A stretch of DNA of 64,000 nucleotides from an uncultured Christensenella sp. (GCA_910583735.1 CAJTXS010000006.1:1-64000); one strand, 5' to 3'; positions 24,643 through 34,238 are shown, counted from the stretch's first letter. Program-made: numbers and translations. Notes: generated by a model not told the origin, from the letters alone.

Positions 24643-25761
24643 ATGTTTAAGTACGAAGTTTTACATGTTTGTAAGCAATCGGGCGCGAGAGTGGGTAAGT
24701 TCACCACGCCGCACGGCGAGATAATCACGCCCGTATATATGCCCGTGGGCACCAATGCGGGAGTGAAGGGGCTAGTACCCGAGCAGGTCAAGGCGACGGG
24801 CGCGTCTATCATGCTGTCCAACACCTATCACCTCTATTTGAGACCGGGAAGCGAGATTGTCAAGCAGGCCGGCGGATTACATAAGTTCATGAATTGGGAC
24901 AGACCCATCTTGACCGATAGCGGCGGCTTCCAAGTATTCTCGCTGTCCAAGATGCGCAAGATAACGGACGAGGGCGTGACATTCTCGTCCTACTACGACG
25001 GCTCGAGGCATCATCTCACCCCCGAGTCGGACATGGACATACAGCGCGACCTCGGTGCGGATATAGTCATGGCGTTCGACGAGTGTACGGCGGCGGGCAC
25101 CGATTACAGAAAGTGCGTGCGCGCGATGGACAGGACGCTGAGCTGGCTGGACAGATGTCACTCGCACGGCGTGGGCGATAATCAAATGCTTTTCCCTATA
25201 GTTCAGGGCAATCTGTACAAGGACCTTAGGGTGGAGAGCGTCAAGGCTACGGCAAAGTACGCCGAGTGCGGCATGGCTATAGGAGGTCTGTCCGTGGGCG
25301 AACCCAAGTCGGAGATGTATGACATGTTGGACATCATGCGTCCGTATTATCCCGAGGGGCAGCCCATATATCTGATGGGCGTAGGCTCGCCCGACTGCAT
25401 AGTCGAGGGCGTAATGAGGGGAGTTGATATGTTCGACTGCGTGCTCGCCACCCGTATGGCGCGCAACGGCGCGGCGTTTACGAGGCAGGGCAATATTACA
25501 GTGCGTAACGGCGCGTACAAGGCGGACTTCGGCAAGGTGGAGGAGGGCTGCGACTGCTATTGCTGCGGCAACTTCTCCCGCGCCTATATCCGCCATATGC
25601 TCAACGTAGGCGAGATTGCGGGCGGACAGCTGCTGTCTATGCACAACATCAGACACCTTATAAGGTTGACCGAAGATATACGGCAGGCGATATTGGAAGA
25701 TAGGTTCGGAGACTTCTATAACGATTATATTAAAGGATATAATTGGAGCATAAAGGCGTAG
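24643..25761 (+). CDS. tgt: tRNA-guanine transglycosylase
   Basis: 372 residues from the ATG at 24643, which is five bases behind TTAGGAG; an upstream in-frame TTG is less likely. Exchanges guanine 34 of certain tRNAs for preQ1. The active-site region is D-S-G-G-F-Q-V-F-S-L, with V-M-A-F-D-E-C and G-G-L-S-V-G-E further on. The zinc site is C-D-C-Y-C-C (CxCxxC) with the His of L-L-S-M-H-N-I-R-H-L. It completes the queA-tgt pair for queuosine. Confidence 0.97.
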   Translation: MFKYEVLHVCKQSGARVGKFTTPHGEIITPVYMPVGTNAGVKGLVPEQVKATGASIMLSNTYHLYLRPGSEIVKQAGGLHKFMNWDRPILTDSGGFQVFSLSKMRKITDEGVTFSSYYDGSRHHLTPESDMDIQRDLGADIVMAFDECTAAGTDYRKCVRAMDRTLSWLDRCHSHGVGDNQMLFPIVQGNLYKDLRVESVKATAKYAECGMAIGGLSVGEPKSEMYDMLDIMRPYYPEGQPIYLMGVGSPDCIVEGVMRGVDMFDCVLATRMARNGAAFTRQGNITVRNGAYKADFGKVEEGCDCYCCGNFSRAYIRHMLNVGEIAGGQLLSMHNIRHLIRLTEDIRQAILEDRFGDFYNDYIKGYNWSIKA

Positions 25762-25798
25762 TTTATACAATATTTTTACACGGGAGATGTGTAATAAG

Positions 25799-25827
25799 TT
25801 GATTTTCGGCTATAAATACTATATTAT
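25799..25827 (+). promoter_or_regulatory. yajC promoter
   Basis: TTGATT (25799-25804), a 17-bp spacer, TATTAT (25822-25827), 45 bp before yajC. Confidence 0.7.
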
Positions 25828-25872
25828 AGTGTGTAGCGGAAGAGATGCTTCCGCCGTTATAAGGAGATCTTT

Positions 25873-26361
25873 ATGAATAATTTGTTGGCATTTATGGGCG
25901 GCACGGGAGAAGGCGGCGGCACTTCTACATGGGTAATGCTCGGCGTGCTCGGCGTACTGCTGGTGCTCATGTTCGTTATGTCCATAGTGCCTCAGAGAAA
26001 GAGGCAGAAGAAGGCGCAGGAGATGATGAACAGTATCCGCGTCGGAACTAAGGTCAAGACTATAGGCGGCTTCGTCGGCGAAGTCAAGGCTATCGATTCG
26101 GATAAGAACGAGTTCGTACTCGATTTGTCCGCAAGCGGAGACGGAAGCATACTCGTCACTATCGATAAGTCCGCAGTATATACCGTACTCAATCCCGTTG
26201 CGGCTCCCGCAGAGACAGTGAGCGCGGCAGACGACGTCGCGGCAGACGCCAAGCCCAAGAAGAAGTGGGGCAAGAAGGATAAGACAGAGGAAGAGATGAT
26301 ATCTTTCGACGAGCCCGAGGACGACAACAATAACAAGCAGGACGACAATCCCGAGATGTAA
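25873..26361 (+). CDS. yajC: Sec translocon accessory protein YajC
   Basis: 162 residues. A single membrane helix (about 20-40) is followed by V-P-Q-R-K-R-Q-K-K and the YajC domain with S-I-R-V-G-T-K-V-K-T-I-G-G-F-V-G. The C-terminal 50 residues (Ala-rich, then Lys-rich, then very acidic) extend beyond the usual 90-110-residue protein. It interacts with SecDF, whose genes lie 3 kb downstream on the same strand. The ribosome site is AAGGAG. Confidence 0.93.
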   Translation: MNNLLAFMGGTGEGGGTSTWVMLGVLGVLLVLMFVMSIVPQRKRQKKAQEMMNSIRVGTKVKTIGGFVGEVKAIDSDKNEFVLDLSASGDGSILVTIDKSAVYTVLNPVAAPAETVSAADDVAADAKPKKKWGKKDKTEEEMISFDEPEDDNNNKQDDNPEM

Positions 26362-26389
26362 TCGGGCGTTGAATCAAGAAACGACTTGA

Positions 26390-26413
26390 GGGAGATGTAT
26401 ATCTCCCTTTTTT
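26390..26413 (+). terminator. Terminator after yajC
   Basis: GGGAGAT-GTAT-ATCTCCC followed by six T, 29 bp after the yajC stop. Confidence 0.88.
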
Positions 26414-26551
26414 CATGTCTCGGCGCGACATTGCTGTGTCGAATATTGTCGGCTTTTGACCTATTTGGACAGGCGGGCGGGAGCTTGTACATATCTCCCG
26501 ATTCGCTCGCATAAGATTAATTAGCTTGCATATTGCGGAGGTTAATCAAGT

Positions 26552-26938
26552 ATGTCTAAGATCAAAAAGGGCGACGTATTCGACGTGCTGAGGAGCGTGT
26601 TGCTGTCCGTGCTCATTTCCATTATTCTCGTCATAATATTCGCGGTAGTGGTGAAGTTCGCCGATATCGGAGAGGAAGTCATCATCCCCGTAAACATCGC
26701 TATCAAGATACTCGCGCTTGCGCTCGGGCTGTGCATAGGCGTAAGGCACGGCAATATGGGTATTGTCAAAGGCTTGATTACGGGACTGGTGTTCGCGGGA
26801 TTGACCTATCTTATCAGCGCGGCGGCAAGCGGCGACTTCTCTCTCGGCACCATGACCCTCTACGATGCGCTCGCCTGCGCTTTAGCGGGTATTATCAGCG
26901 GCATAATAGCCGTCAATGTGCGCAATCACAACGACTGA
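26552..26938 (+). CDS. TIGR04086-family membrane protein
   Basis: 128 residues with four predicted membrane helices (about 16-38, 44-63, 70-90, 100-121). It resembles the TIGR04086/YrzE-type small membrane proteins that in Clostridia stand beside yajC and the SCIFF genes. The gene order here is the same. Function unknown. It ends in a very stable terminator, so it is not in the same transcript as the SCIFF peptide. Confidence 0.8.
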   Translation: MSKIKKGDVFDVLRSVLLSVLISIILVIIFAVVVKFADIGEEVIIPVNIAIKILALALGLCIGVRHGNMGIVKGLITGLVFAGLTYLISAAASGDFSLGTMTLYDALACALAGIISGIIAVNVRNHND

Positions 26939-26985
26939 TATTAAGAGCGCCTGACCGACTGCGGTTAAGGGCAGTCGGCGAGACG

Positions 26986-27026
26986 TATATCCTATGCGGC
27001 GGCTTTGTTGCATAGGATATATTTTA
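26986..27026 (+). terminator. Strong terminator
   Basis: TATATCCTATGC pairs over 12 bp with GCATAGGATATA around a 12-base loop and is followed by TTTTA. Confidence 0.9.
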
Positions 27027-27247
27027 CTTAACTGCTTGCGCGCCATTAGCGTTGCGGTAGTTATCCTTGCGACATCTTGCCGCGCATGGCTGAATGACGA
27101 GCGAGCAATCGGTCGCATATTATCGGGCAATCGGGTAATCTCTACGGAGAAGCGCGGGCGGCGCGCTTGCCGAGCTGATTATCGGCGATATCGCGACAGA
27201 CAGCGCATGACGCACTTTACAATAGGCGCATAAGGCGGGTCAATCGC

Positions 27248-27276
27248 TTGCATTTGCCGCCGCTTATATATATAAT
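27248..27276 (+). promoter_or_regulatory. SCIFF promoter
   Basis: TTGCAT (27248-27253), a 17-bp spacer, TATAAT (27271-27276), 32 bp before the peptide start. Confidence 0.75.
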
Positions 27277-27308
27277 AATATCGTAATAATCTCAAGGAGG
27301 ACATGGAA

Positions 27309-27479
27309 ATGCGTATCAATTCCATCGTTAAAAAGACTATTCGTAAGGACGGCAAGGTAGGTTGCGGCGAGTGCCAGTCCAGCTGCCAGTCCGCTTGCAA
27401 GACCAGCTGCACCGTAGGCAATCAGAGCTGCAAGAACAACGGCGAGAGGGTCAACGTCAGCCGCAAGCCTTTAATCTAA
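27309..27479 (+). CDS. scfA: SCIFF ranthipeptide precursor (six cysteines in forty-five residues)
   Basis: 56 residues. The start is ATG 27309, eight bases behind AAGGAGG; an ATG two codons earlier is too close to that site. The core holds Cys19, Cys22, Cys26, Cys30, Cys34 and Cys41 in the family pattern C-x2-C-Q-x-S-C-Q-S-A-C-K-T-S-C-T-V-G-N-Q-x-C. In the family a radical-SAM maturase links cysteine sulfur to other residues by thioethers. Linked ranthipeptides have been tied to quorum-like signalling in some Clostridia. The maturase gene starts 10 bp downstream. Confidence 0.96.
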   Translation: MRINSIVKKTIRKDGKVGCGECQSSCQSACKTSCTVGNQSCKNNGERVNVSRKPLI

Positions 27480-27488
27480 GTTAATTTA

Positions 27489-28877
27489 ATGGTACATACC
27501 TTTGAATTCAAGTACCGCGACAGGGTACATTATTTTGCATGGGATGTAGAGAGCGGCAGTCTTCACAATCTGGACTATGTCGCTTTTTTAATCGCAAGGC
27601 AGGTCTATACTTCGCAGCCCTTGACGGTAGAGCAAGAGGGCGTGCTCTCGGACATCGATAAGTCGGAGTACGACGACGTGCTCGGCGAGCTCGAGGCGCT
27701 CAAGGAAGAGGGATGCTTCGACTCTCCGTGCACCACCGCAGTAGAGTGCAAGGGCACGGGCGTCATCAAGGCGCTGTGTCTTAACGTGTGCTACGACTGC
27801 AATCTCAGATGCAAATATTGCTTTGCGGACGAGGGTACTTACCGCACCGACGCCAAGGCGCATATGACGCCCGAGGTAGGCAAGGCGGCGGTAGACTTCC
27901 TCATAGCTCACAGCGGCAATCGCACCAACCTCGAGATAGACTTCTTCGGCGGCGAGCCGCTGCTGTGTCTCGATACCGTAAAGCAGGTGGTGGAGTATGC
28001 AAGGAGCAGGGAAGAGAATAGCGGCAAGAAGTTCTCTTTCACCATGACGACCAATTGCCTGTTGCTCGACAAGAAGACCGCGGAGTGGCTCAACGACAAT
28101 ATGTACAACGTCGTGCTGTCAATCGACGGGCGCAGACAGGTACATAACGCCATGCGTCCCACATGCTCGGGCGCGGACGTGTACGATTTGATACTGTCCA
28201 ACGCGCTCTACATGGCTGAGCTGAGAGGGGATAAATCCTACTATGTGCGCGGCACTTTCACTCCCGCCAATCTCGACTTTACACAAGACGTCAAGGCTAT
28301 GCACGAGGCGGGATTTAATGAGATTTCGCTCGAGCCCGTGGTGTCGGATATAGACGGCATAGCTATCACCGGTGAGCATTTGCCCGCGATATATGAGGAG
28401 TACGGCTTGCTTGCGCAGTATTATCTCGACTGTTACAACGATGGCAAGCCTTTCAACTTCTTCCATTTCAACGTAGACCTTACGTCTTCGCCCTGTATGC
28501 CCAAGAGGCTTACGGGCTGCGGAAGCGGCTGCGAGTACGCCGTGGTCAACCCCGACGGCAAGCTGTATCCCTGCCACCAGTTCTCGGAGATGGAAGAGTA
28601 TTGCATGGGCGACGTATTCTCTAAGGATTACGATATGGATATCAGCGCGCATTTTGCTCGCAATATCGTCACGCAAAAGCCCGATTGCGCCGATTGTATG
28701 GCTAAGTATTATTGCAGCGGCGGTTGCGCAGCCAACAATATCAAGTATACCGGCGATATGAACAAGCCTTACGCCATCACCTGCGAGATGATGCGCAGGA
28801 GGCTGGAACTCGCGCTCGGTATCGAAGCGTATAAGCTCGCCTCGTCCTGCGATATGGAAGATGGCAGCGAAGAGTAA
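27489..28877 (+). CDS. scfB: Thioether-forming SCIFF maturase, radical SAM/SPASM
   Basis: 462 residues. The N-terminal part (1-85) fits a peptide-recognition (RRE-like) domain. The radical-SAM cluster motif C-x3-C-x2-C is in N-V-C-Y-D-C-N-L-R-C-K-Y-C, followed by D-F-F-G-G-E-P-L-L. The C-terminal SPASM region has further cysteines (G-C-G-S-G-C-E-Y, Y-P-C-H-Q-F, C-A-D-C-M-A-K-Y-Y-C-S-G-G-C-A) for two auxiliary clusters. It acts on the peptide encoded just before it. No dedicated exporter or protease lies next to the pair here. Confidence 0.95.
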   Translation: MVHTFEFKYRDRVHYFAWDVESGSLHNLDYVAFLIARQVYTSQPLTVEQEGVLSDIDKSEYDDVLGELEALKEEGCFDSPCTTAVECKGTGVIKALCLNVCYDCNLRCKYCFADEGTYRTDAKAHMTPEVGKAAVDFLIAHSGNRTNLEIDFFGGEPLLCLDTVKQVVEYARSREENSGKKFSFTMTTNCLLLDKKTAEWLNDNMYNVVLSIDGRRQVHNAMRPTCSGADVYDLILSNALYMAELRGDKSYYVRGTFTPANLDFTQDVKAMHEAGFNEISLEPVVSDIDGIAITGEHLPAIYEEYGLLAQYYLDCYNDGKPFNFFHFNVDLTSSPCMPKRLTGCGSGCEYAVVNPDGKLYPCHQFSEMEEYCMGDVFSKDYDMDISAHFARNIVTQKPDCADCMAKYYCSGGCAANNIKYTGDMNKPYAITCEMMRRRLELALGIEAYKLASSCDMEDGSEE

Positions 28878-28901
28878 TATAATATCGATTGTAAAACTTG
28901 C

Positions 28902-28932
28902 GGCGTCCTTTATATAAGGGCGCCTGTTTTAT
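28902..28932 (+). terminator. Terminator after scfB
   Basis: GGCGTCCTT-TATAT-AAGGGCGCC (one G-T pair) followed by TGTTTTATT. Confidence 0.82.
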
Positions 28933-29239
28933 TGCTTAAAAGCTAAGATTACGAAAAGCGGCGTTGCGGTAATGAGAAAGCGGCGCTTTATTCCGCTTGA
29001 ATGAAAGGCGCAATATATGTCAATACAGCTATATGATTGTATCATACGTGGCGTTTTTCCTAAACTTTTGCGGCTGAAACGCGCTTAAGTTAAGCGATGG
29101 CGGCGCGCGTCGGCGCTCGAGCTTACGGATAGTCGCGGCGATAGGGCAATTAGGTCGAGTAATTGAATTTATTTGCTTTACATATATTTATAAAACATTT
29201 ATAATAAATATATCTATGCAATTAGGGAGGCAACCCGAG
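28933..29239. other. scfB-secD intergenic region
   Basis: About 300 bp. It holds only the secD promoter and ribosome site; nothing else is recognised. Confidence 0.5.
29177..29205 (+). promoter_or_regulatory. secDF promoter
   Basis: TTTACA (29177-29182), 17 bp, TATAAT (29200-29205). The predicted start near 29212 leaves a leader of about 28 nt containing GGGAGG before the TTG at 29240. Confidence 0.85.
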
Positions 29240-30661
29240 TTGACCAAAGCAAAGTCGATTACAATCCTTGTAATCATATCCATTTTAATAATAATGGCGG
29301 CCGTATTTGCCTTCGTCAGTTTCAGTATAGGCGAGACCAAGCAGTACAACGGCTACATGTCAACCATAAGTCTCGGACTCGATCTGAGCGGCGGCGTGTA
29401 TGCGGTGTACGAGGTCGATACCTCGGACGAGGCTTACGCGTCCAAGAGCGACGAAGAAAAGAAGGCGTCCGTCGAAGGCACCCGCTCTACGATGGAGTCC
29501 CTGCTGTTCAGTAAGGGATACACCGAGGCGCAGGTATCCGTATACGGCGACACTATCAGAATAGAAGTCCCCGACGTAGACGACCCCACGCGTATATTCG
29601 ACCTCATCGGTCGTCCCGCGTCGCTCTGGCTGCAGGGTAGCGACTCGCAGATCACTTCTTCCGATTCCTACAATAAAGACGCCGACGGTATGAGCGGCTC
29701 GGACATTCAGCGCGCAGGCGTCGTATTCGACGATAGCAACGGTCAGTACGCCGTGGCGCTCGAGTTCAACTCCGAGGGCACCAAGAAGTTCTCCGAGCTT
29801 ACTTCGACTTTCTCGGGCAAGTATATAGCGATGTTCGTTAACAAGGAGTTGCTCATCTGCCCCAGCGTCAATTCTCAGATTTCCGACGGCAAGTGCACGA
29901 TCAGCAGCGGACAGGGCTATTCTTACGAGGATGCTTATAACCTCTCCGTTCAGATAATGGCGGGCTCATTCCAGGTCCCGCTCAACATGATTGAGTCGGG
30001 CGTAATCTCCGCGACTCTCGGCTCTACCGCCATCCTTGCTGGTATCATATCCGGCGCGGTCGGACTTGCGCTGATAGTTATATATCTCATCGTCCTGTAC
30101 AGATTGATGGGCGTTGCGGCGTCGCTGGCGCTGGTATATTACTCCTTCACATATCTCTTCTTCCTTGCGATATTCCCTTGGGTACAGCTTACCCTCTCGG
30201 GTATTGCGGGCGTGCTCTTATCCATTGGTATGGCAGTGGACGCCAACGTAATTATATTCGAGCGCATTAAGGAAGAGTTCGGCAACGGCAAGACGTTGCA
30301 GACAGCTTGCAGCGTAGGCTTCAGGCGTTCGCTCGGCGCCATTCTCGACGGTAACATCACTACGATTATCGGCGCTGTGGTATTGATAATCGTCGGCTCT
30401 TTCGGCGCGGCTGCGCTCAAGGGCTTCGGCATCACATTGCTCATAGGACTTGTCCTGTCGCTGCTGTCCTCGTTGCTCCTCACAAGGCTTATGCTTGCCT
30501 GCATAAGGTCGCTTACGGGAGCGTCGGACGAGGTCGCTAAGCTGTACGCGCTCAAGAGGATTGACGCTAACGCCGGCGGCGATAGCTCCGCAGAGGAGAA
30601 GAGCAGACAAGAGCAAGGCGGCGACGTGGTCGTCGGAGCGCCTGCGGGGGAGGAAGTTTAA
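29240..30661 (+). CDS. secD: Protein translocase subunit SecD
   Basis: 473 residues from TTG 29240, which is nine bases behind AGGGAGG. An ATG at 29216 lies at the expected transcript start and before that ribosome site, so it is less likely. It uses proton force to pull secreted proteins through SecYEG. The first helix is followed by L-G-L-D-L-S-G-G-V-Y-A-V-Y-E-V (family signature), a shortened extracytoplasmic P1 domain, and five C-terminal helices with I-G-M-A-V-D-A-N-V-I-I-F-E-R. Two bases separate it from secF. Confidence 0.95.
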   Translation: MTKAKSITILVIISILIIMAAVFAFVSFSIGETKQYNGYMSTISLGLDLSGGVYAVYEVDTSDEAYASKSDEEKKASVEGTRSTMESLLFSKGYTEAQVSVYGDTIRIEVPDVDDPTRIFDLIGRPASLWLQGSDSQITSSDSYNKDADGMSGSDIQRAGVVFDDSNGQYAVALEFNSEGTKKFSELTSTFSGKYIAMFVNKELLICPSVNSQISDGKCTISSGQGYSYEDAYNLSVQIMAGSFQVPLNMIESGVISATLGSTAILAGIISGAVGLALIVIYLIVLYRLMGVAASLALVYYSFTYLFFLAIFPWVQLTLSGIAGVLLSIGMAVDANVIIFERIKEEFGNGKTLQTACSVGFRRSLGAILDGNITTIIGAVVLIIVGSFGAAALKGFGITLLIGLVLSLLSSLLLTRLMLACIRSLTGASDEVAKLYALKRIDANAGGDSSAEEKSRQEQGGDVVVGAPAGEEV

Positions 30662-30663
30662 TC

Positions 30664-31815
30664 ATGAATAAGTTGAAGAACGCTTGGAATAAGTTCCCCC
30701 TTACATTGCATTGGCGCATTTGGATATCCATTCCCTTTATAGTGATTGCAATCGCTATCATCGCATTCGGAGCTTATGCGGGCAAGTATCGCAGCTTTGA
30801 GAGCGGTATCAATATAGGTATCGACTTTAAGGGCGGTACGGTGCTCACCGTCAAGATGGGCGACAAGTACATCGGCTCGAACGAGGGCTACGACAAGTAT
30901 CTCGGCATAGTCAAGGATTGCGTCAAGTCGCACGCGATAGCAGACCGAGTAGCCGAGTATGCCAAGGAGTCGGAGATGGGCGAGTTGACATTCGATATCA
31001 TCAATCCCGTCATCGGTTACGAGCAGACTTCGGGCAGCGGCAACGACCTTGCGCTCGTAGTCAAGTTCGGCAATATTTCGTCCAAGTTCGACGACGATGC
31101 CAATACGCTCACTAAGTACCGCAATTCGCTCATAGTAACCGCAATTGCCGACGCTATGGCGGAGGAAGGCATCACCTTGTACGAGAATGAGGAGATTACC
31201 GCGGAGTATATAGGCGCGAGCGCGTCAGCTAAGCTGTTGCAGCTTGCCGTCATTGCGCTGTGCGTTACGGTGGCAATTATCCTTATATACGTAATAGTAC
31301 GTTTCGAGGTGTGGAGCTCGCTTGCCGCCGTAATTTCGTTGATACACGACGTGGCGATGATGTTCTGCATTACGATTATATGCCATATTCAGATTAATAC
31401 GGCGTTCGTGTCCGCAATCATTACGATAGTTGCGTACTCGATCAACAATACGATAGTCATATTCGACCGCGTCCGCGAGAATAATAAGATTGCCAAGCAG
31501 GGCGGCACCCCTGTCGCAGTGAGATTGCTCGCCGACAATTCCGTCAGAGAGACTACCGTGCGTAACTTCAATTCTACAGTCACCACGCTGGTAATGATAT
31601 TGCTCTTTGCGGCTATCGGTACATCCAGCGTAAGGGAATTCGCAGTGCCTGTAATTGCGGGCTTGGTAGCGGGCTTCTATTCTTCAATGTTCCTCTCGCC
31701 GTCGCTGTACGTGCTCATGAAAGAGGGCTGGGAAGGTCATAAGGCCAAGAAAGCCGCGTCCGGCAATATCAAGGTCACTCGCAGCAAGAAAGGCGTCGAG
31801 CCTGCCATCAAGTAA
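30664..31815 (+). CDS. secF: Protein translocase subunit SecF
   Basis: 383 residues with six membrane helices, partner of SecD. Signatures are I-G-I-D-F-K-G-G-T after the first helix, and V-A-Y-S-I-N-N-T-I-V-I-F-D-R-V-R-E-N in the fourth helix region. Position 276-equivalent residues of the conserved D/N-N-T motif are unremarkable. The C-terminal tail is basic. It starts two bases after secD and is followed by a terminator. Confidence 0.96.
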   Translation: MNKLKNAWNKFPLTLHWRIWISIPFIVIAIAIIAFGAYAGKYRSFESGINIGIDFKGGTVLTVKMGDKYIGSNEGYDKYLGIVKDCVKSHAIADRVAEYAKESEMGELTFDIINPVIGYEQTSGSGNDLALVVKFGNISSKFDDDANTLTKYRNSLIVTAIADAMAEEGITLYENEEITAEYIGASASAKLLQLAVIALCVTVAIILIYVIVRFEVWSSLAAVISLIHDVAMMFCITIICHIQINTAFVSAIITIVAYSINNTIVIFDRVRENNKIAKQGGTPVAVRLLADNSVRETTVRNFNSTVTTLVMILLFAAIGTSSVREFAVPVIAGLVAGFYSSMFLSPSLYVLMKEGWEGHKAKKAASGNIKVTRSKKGVEPAIK

Positions 31816-31843
31816 AAATTATTTTTACCGCAAATTAAAAAAG

Positions 31844-31875
31844 AGGACGTCCTAAAGGACGTCCTGATTTTTATT
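31844..31875 (+). terminator. Terminator after secF
   Basis: AGGACGTCC-TAAA-GGACGTCCT, perfect 9-bp stem, followed by GATTTTTATT. Confidence 0.9.
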
Positions 31876-31911
31876 AATCGTCCTCTCGGATAATTGCGTG
31901 ACATAAAAGCT

Positions 31912-31940
31912 ATGATTTGTAAATTGCGATATGGTATAAT
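31912..31940 (+). promoter_or_regulatory. recJ promoter, leaderless layout
   Basis: TATAAT (31935-31940) carries an extended TGG in front; the -35 region (ATGATT at 31912-31917) is poor. The recJ ATG at 31947 begins six bases after the -10 box, so the message should have no leader. No ribosome site is present. Confidence 0.7.
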
Positions 31941-31946
31941 ATAGAT

Positions 31947-34238
31947 ATGACGACGGAACAGAACTTGAGTAAGGAATTGAATATACATCCCGTTATCGTG
32001 CGTCTGCTGGCGGATAGGGGGATTACGGGCGTTGACGAGGCGCGTTCATTCCTATTCCCGTCGACGGACAATCTGTGTCCGCTCTCCCGCTACAAGGGGC
32101 TTAGAGATGTTGTAGGGCGACTGAGACGGGCGATCGATAACAACGAGCGCATAGTGATATACGGCGATTACGATTGCGACGGCATTTGCGCTACGGCGAT
32201 GCTGTATATATTCCTTACCGATATGGGCGTGGATTGCGCCTATTATATTCCCGACAGACACACGGAAGGATACGGCGTCAATATCGATGCCTTGGAGGCT
32301 ATCGCGGAGCGCTATTATCCCGACCTAATCATCAGCGTAGACTGCGGCATCACCTCGGCGGAAGAGGTCGCTTACGCCATGGACGAGCTGGGCATAGATA
32401 TGATAATCACGGACCATCACGAGCCGTCCGATACCTTGCCCGATTGCCCCGTATTCAATCCCAAGCTCGAGGACGGCGCATATGCCGACCTGTGCGGCGC
32501 GGGCGTGGCGTTGCGACTGATAGAGGCGATGTCCGATATAGGGGTGTCCAAGCGATATTACGACATTGCGGCGCTGGCTACGGTGGCGGACGTGGTGCCG
32601 CTTACGGGCGACAATCGCATAATAGTCTATTTTGGGCTTAAGATGCTCAATTTAAGGCGCAGACGCGGCATTAAGTTGCTTGCAGACAGCTGCGTCAAGG
32701 GCGATATCACGTCCTACGATATTGCCTTTAAGCTCGCGCCGCGGATTAATTCCACGGGCAGAATAGAGACTGCGGCGGAGACGGTGTCGCTCTTTTACGA
32801 GACGGATACGTTTATGCTCGAGTCGCTTGTGGATAAGATAAATAAGCTCAACGAAATCAGGCGTACACTTACGGACGACTTGAGCGAGGCGTGCATAGAG
32901 CTATTGCGCCATATGGATATGGAAGAGCGCAAGATAATCGTACTGTACAATCCCTATTGGGACGAGGGCGTGCTGGGCATTACCGCATCGAGGCTCACCG
33001 AGCTGTACAACCGTCCCGTACTGCTCATGACCGACTCGGGCGGAGTAGTCAAAGGCAGCGGAAGGAGCGTAAAGGGCGTGGATATCCACCGCTGTATCAA
33101 GGAGTGCTCCAACTATCTGATTAAGTACGGCGGACACAAGATGGCGTGCGGCTTTACGATAGACAAGCAGCTTATCAATCAGTTCGACTTCGTTATCAAC
33201 AGCTATTGCGCCAATAAGTATCCCGACTTTATTCCCCGTCCCAAGCAGGGAGAGGACGCCATACCTTTCCCCATAGACGCGGATATCAAGTTTGCCCGTC
33301 AGCTGGAGATGCTCCAACCTTACGGAGAGGGCAATCCCAAGCCCGCATTCTATACCGAGCGCGGCAGATGTCTCTTTGCTGAGATAGGCGACAAAGGACA
33401 TCTTAAAGAGAGGGACGGCGATAAGGAATGGCTGCATTTCAATGCGGCGGACAATTGCGATTGGTACAACGGCGGCAGTCGCAAGCGCTTCGATTTCCGC
33501 GCGGACTACAGGACTTACGGCTCGGACGAGTACGTATCGCTGTCGATAACTTCGGCGCTGCCCGTGGAAGCTCCCGCAGACGCGCTCATGCTGTCGCGTT
33601 ATTATGCTTGCAGCGCGGGCGGCGAGATATCTTCTATATTCAATCCCGAGCGCATAGCTTCGGCGCAGCTTACTAAGCTGCTTGGCGGCAAGCGGACGGG
33701 CACATGCGCGATTGCTTTCGGCAACGCGGGGATAGAAAAAGCTAAGGCGATACTAATGGGCGACTATAGCGTCGTGTACGGCAGACCGCATACTCCTTGC
33801 CCTTACAATACGCTTATATACGGACTAAGCCGCGATGCGGACTTGTCTGCATTCGACAATATAGTGCTTGCGGAGGAGCCGCTGCTGGAGGGCGCAATCG
33901 ATAACCTTGTCATAGATAAGGATTGTAAGGTCTATATTTTGAGCGACGGCGCGGCTGTAGCCGCGGCATGCGGCGTGCCCGACAAGGCGGAGATGGGCGA
34001 GATATATAAGGCTGTCAGGCGCGCTTTGAGCTATAAGCCGCTTAGGAGCGAGTACAGTATATATAAGGCGGCGGGCAAGATGGGCTCGTATGGGAGATTT
34101 TTACTCGCGTTGTTTGTTTTTGTAGACTTAGGGCTTGTCTCGACGGATACAAGCGGATATAAGATAGAGAGCGGAGTCAAGCGCTCTTTGGATGAGAGCA
34201 AGCTGTATTGCAAGGCTAAGGAGGCATGTAATGGCTAA
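31947..34238 (+). CDS. recJ: Single-stranded-DNA-specific exonuclease RecJ
   Basis: 763 residues. 5'-3' exonuclease for recombination and repair. DHH-family motifs are Y-G-D-Y-D-C-D-G, V-D-C-G-I, and the namesake I-T-D-H-H-E-P. The DHHA1 part contains G-R-S-V-K-G-V-D-I-H and K-Y-G-G-H-K-M-A-C-G-F, and an OB-like and a C-terminal domain follow. Longer than the E. coli enzyme, as usual in Firmicutes. Its stop overlaps the start of rel by eight bases. The apt gene often found between them is absent. Confidence 0.95.
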   Translation: MTTEQNLSKELNIHPVIVRLLADRGITGVDEARSFLFPSTDNLCPLSRYKGLRDVVGRLRRAIDNNERIVIYGDYDCDGICATAMLYIFLTDMGVDCAYYIPDRHTEGYGVNIDALEAIAERYYPDLIISVDCGITSAEEVAYAMDELGIDMIITDHHEPSDTLPDCPVFNPKLEDGAYADLCGAGVALRLIEAMSDIGVSKRYYDIAALATVADVVPLTGDNRIIVYFGLKMLNLRRRRGIKLLADSCVKGDITSYDIAFKLAPRINSTGRIETAAETVSLFYETDTFMLESLVDKINKLNEIRRTLTDDLSEACIELLRHMDMEERKIIVLYNPYWDEGVLGITASRLTELYNRPVLLMTDSGGVVKGSGRSVKGVDIHRCIKECSNYLIKYGGHKMACGFTIDKQLINQFDFVINSYCANKYPDFIPRPKQGEDAIPFPIDADIKFARQLEMLQPYGEGNPKPAFYTERGRCLFAEIGDKGHLKERDGDKEWLHFNAADNCDWYNGGSRKRFDFRADYRTYGSDEYVSLSITSALPVEAPADALMLSRYYACSAGGEISSIFNPERIASAQLTKLLGGKRTGTCAIAFGNAGIEKAKAILMGDYSVVYGRPHTPCPYNTLIYGLSRDADLSAFDNIVLAEEPLLEGAIDNLVIDKDCKVYILSDGAAVAAACGVPDKAEMGEIYKAVRRALSYKPLRSEYSIYKAAGKMGSYGRFLLALFVFVDLGLVSTDTSGYKIESGVKRSLDESKLYCKAKEACNG

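Larger units (their letters stand above)
26939..27302. other. Region between membrane protein and SCIFF peptide
   Basis: Contains the terminator at 26986-27026 and the SCIFF promoter at 27248-27276. I see no gene between them. Confidence 0.6.
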
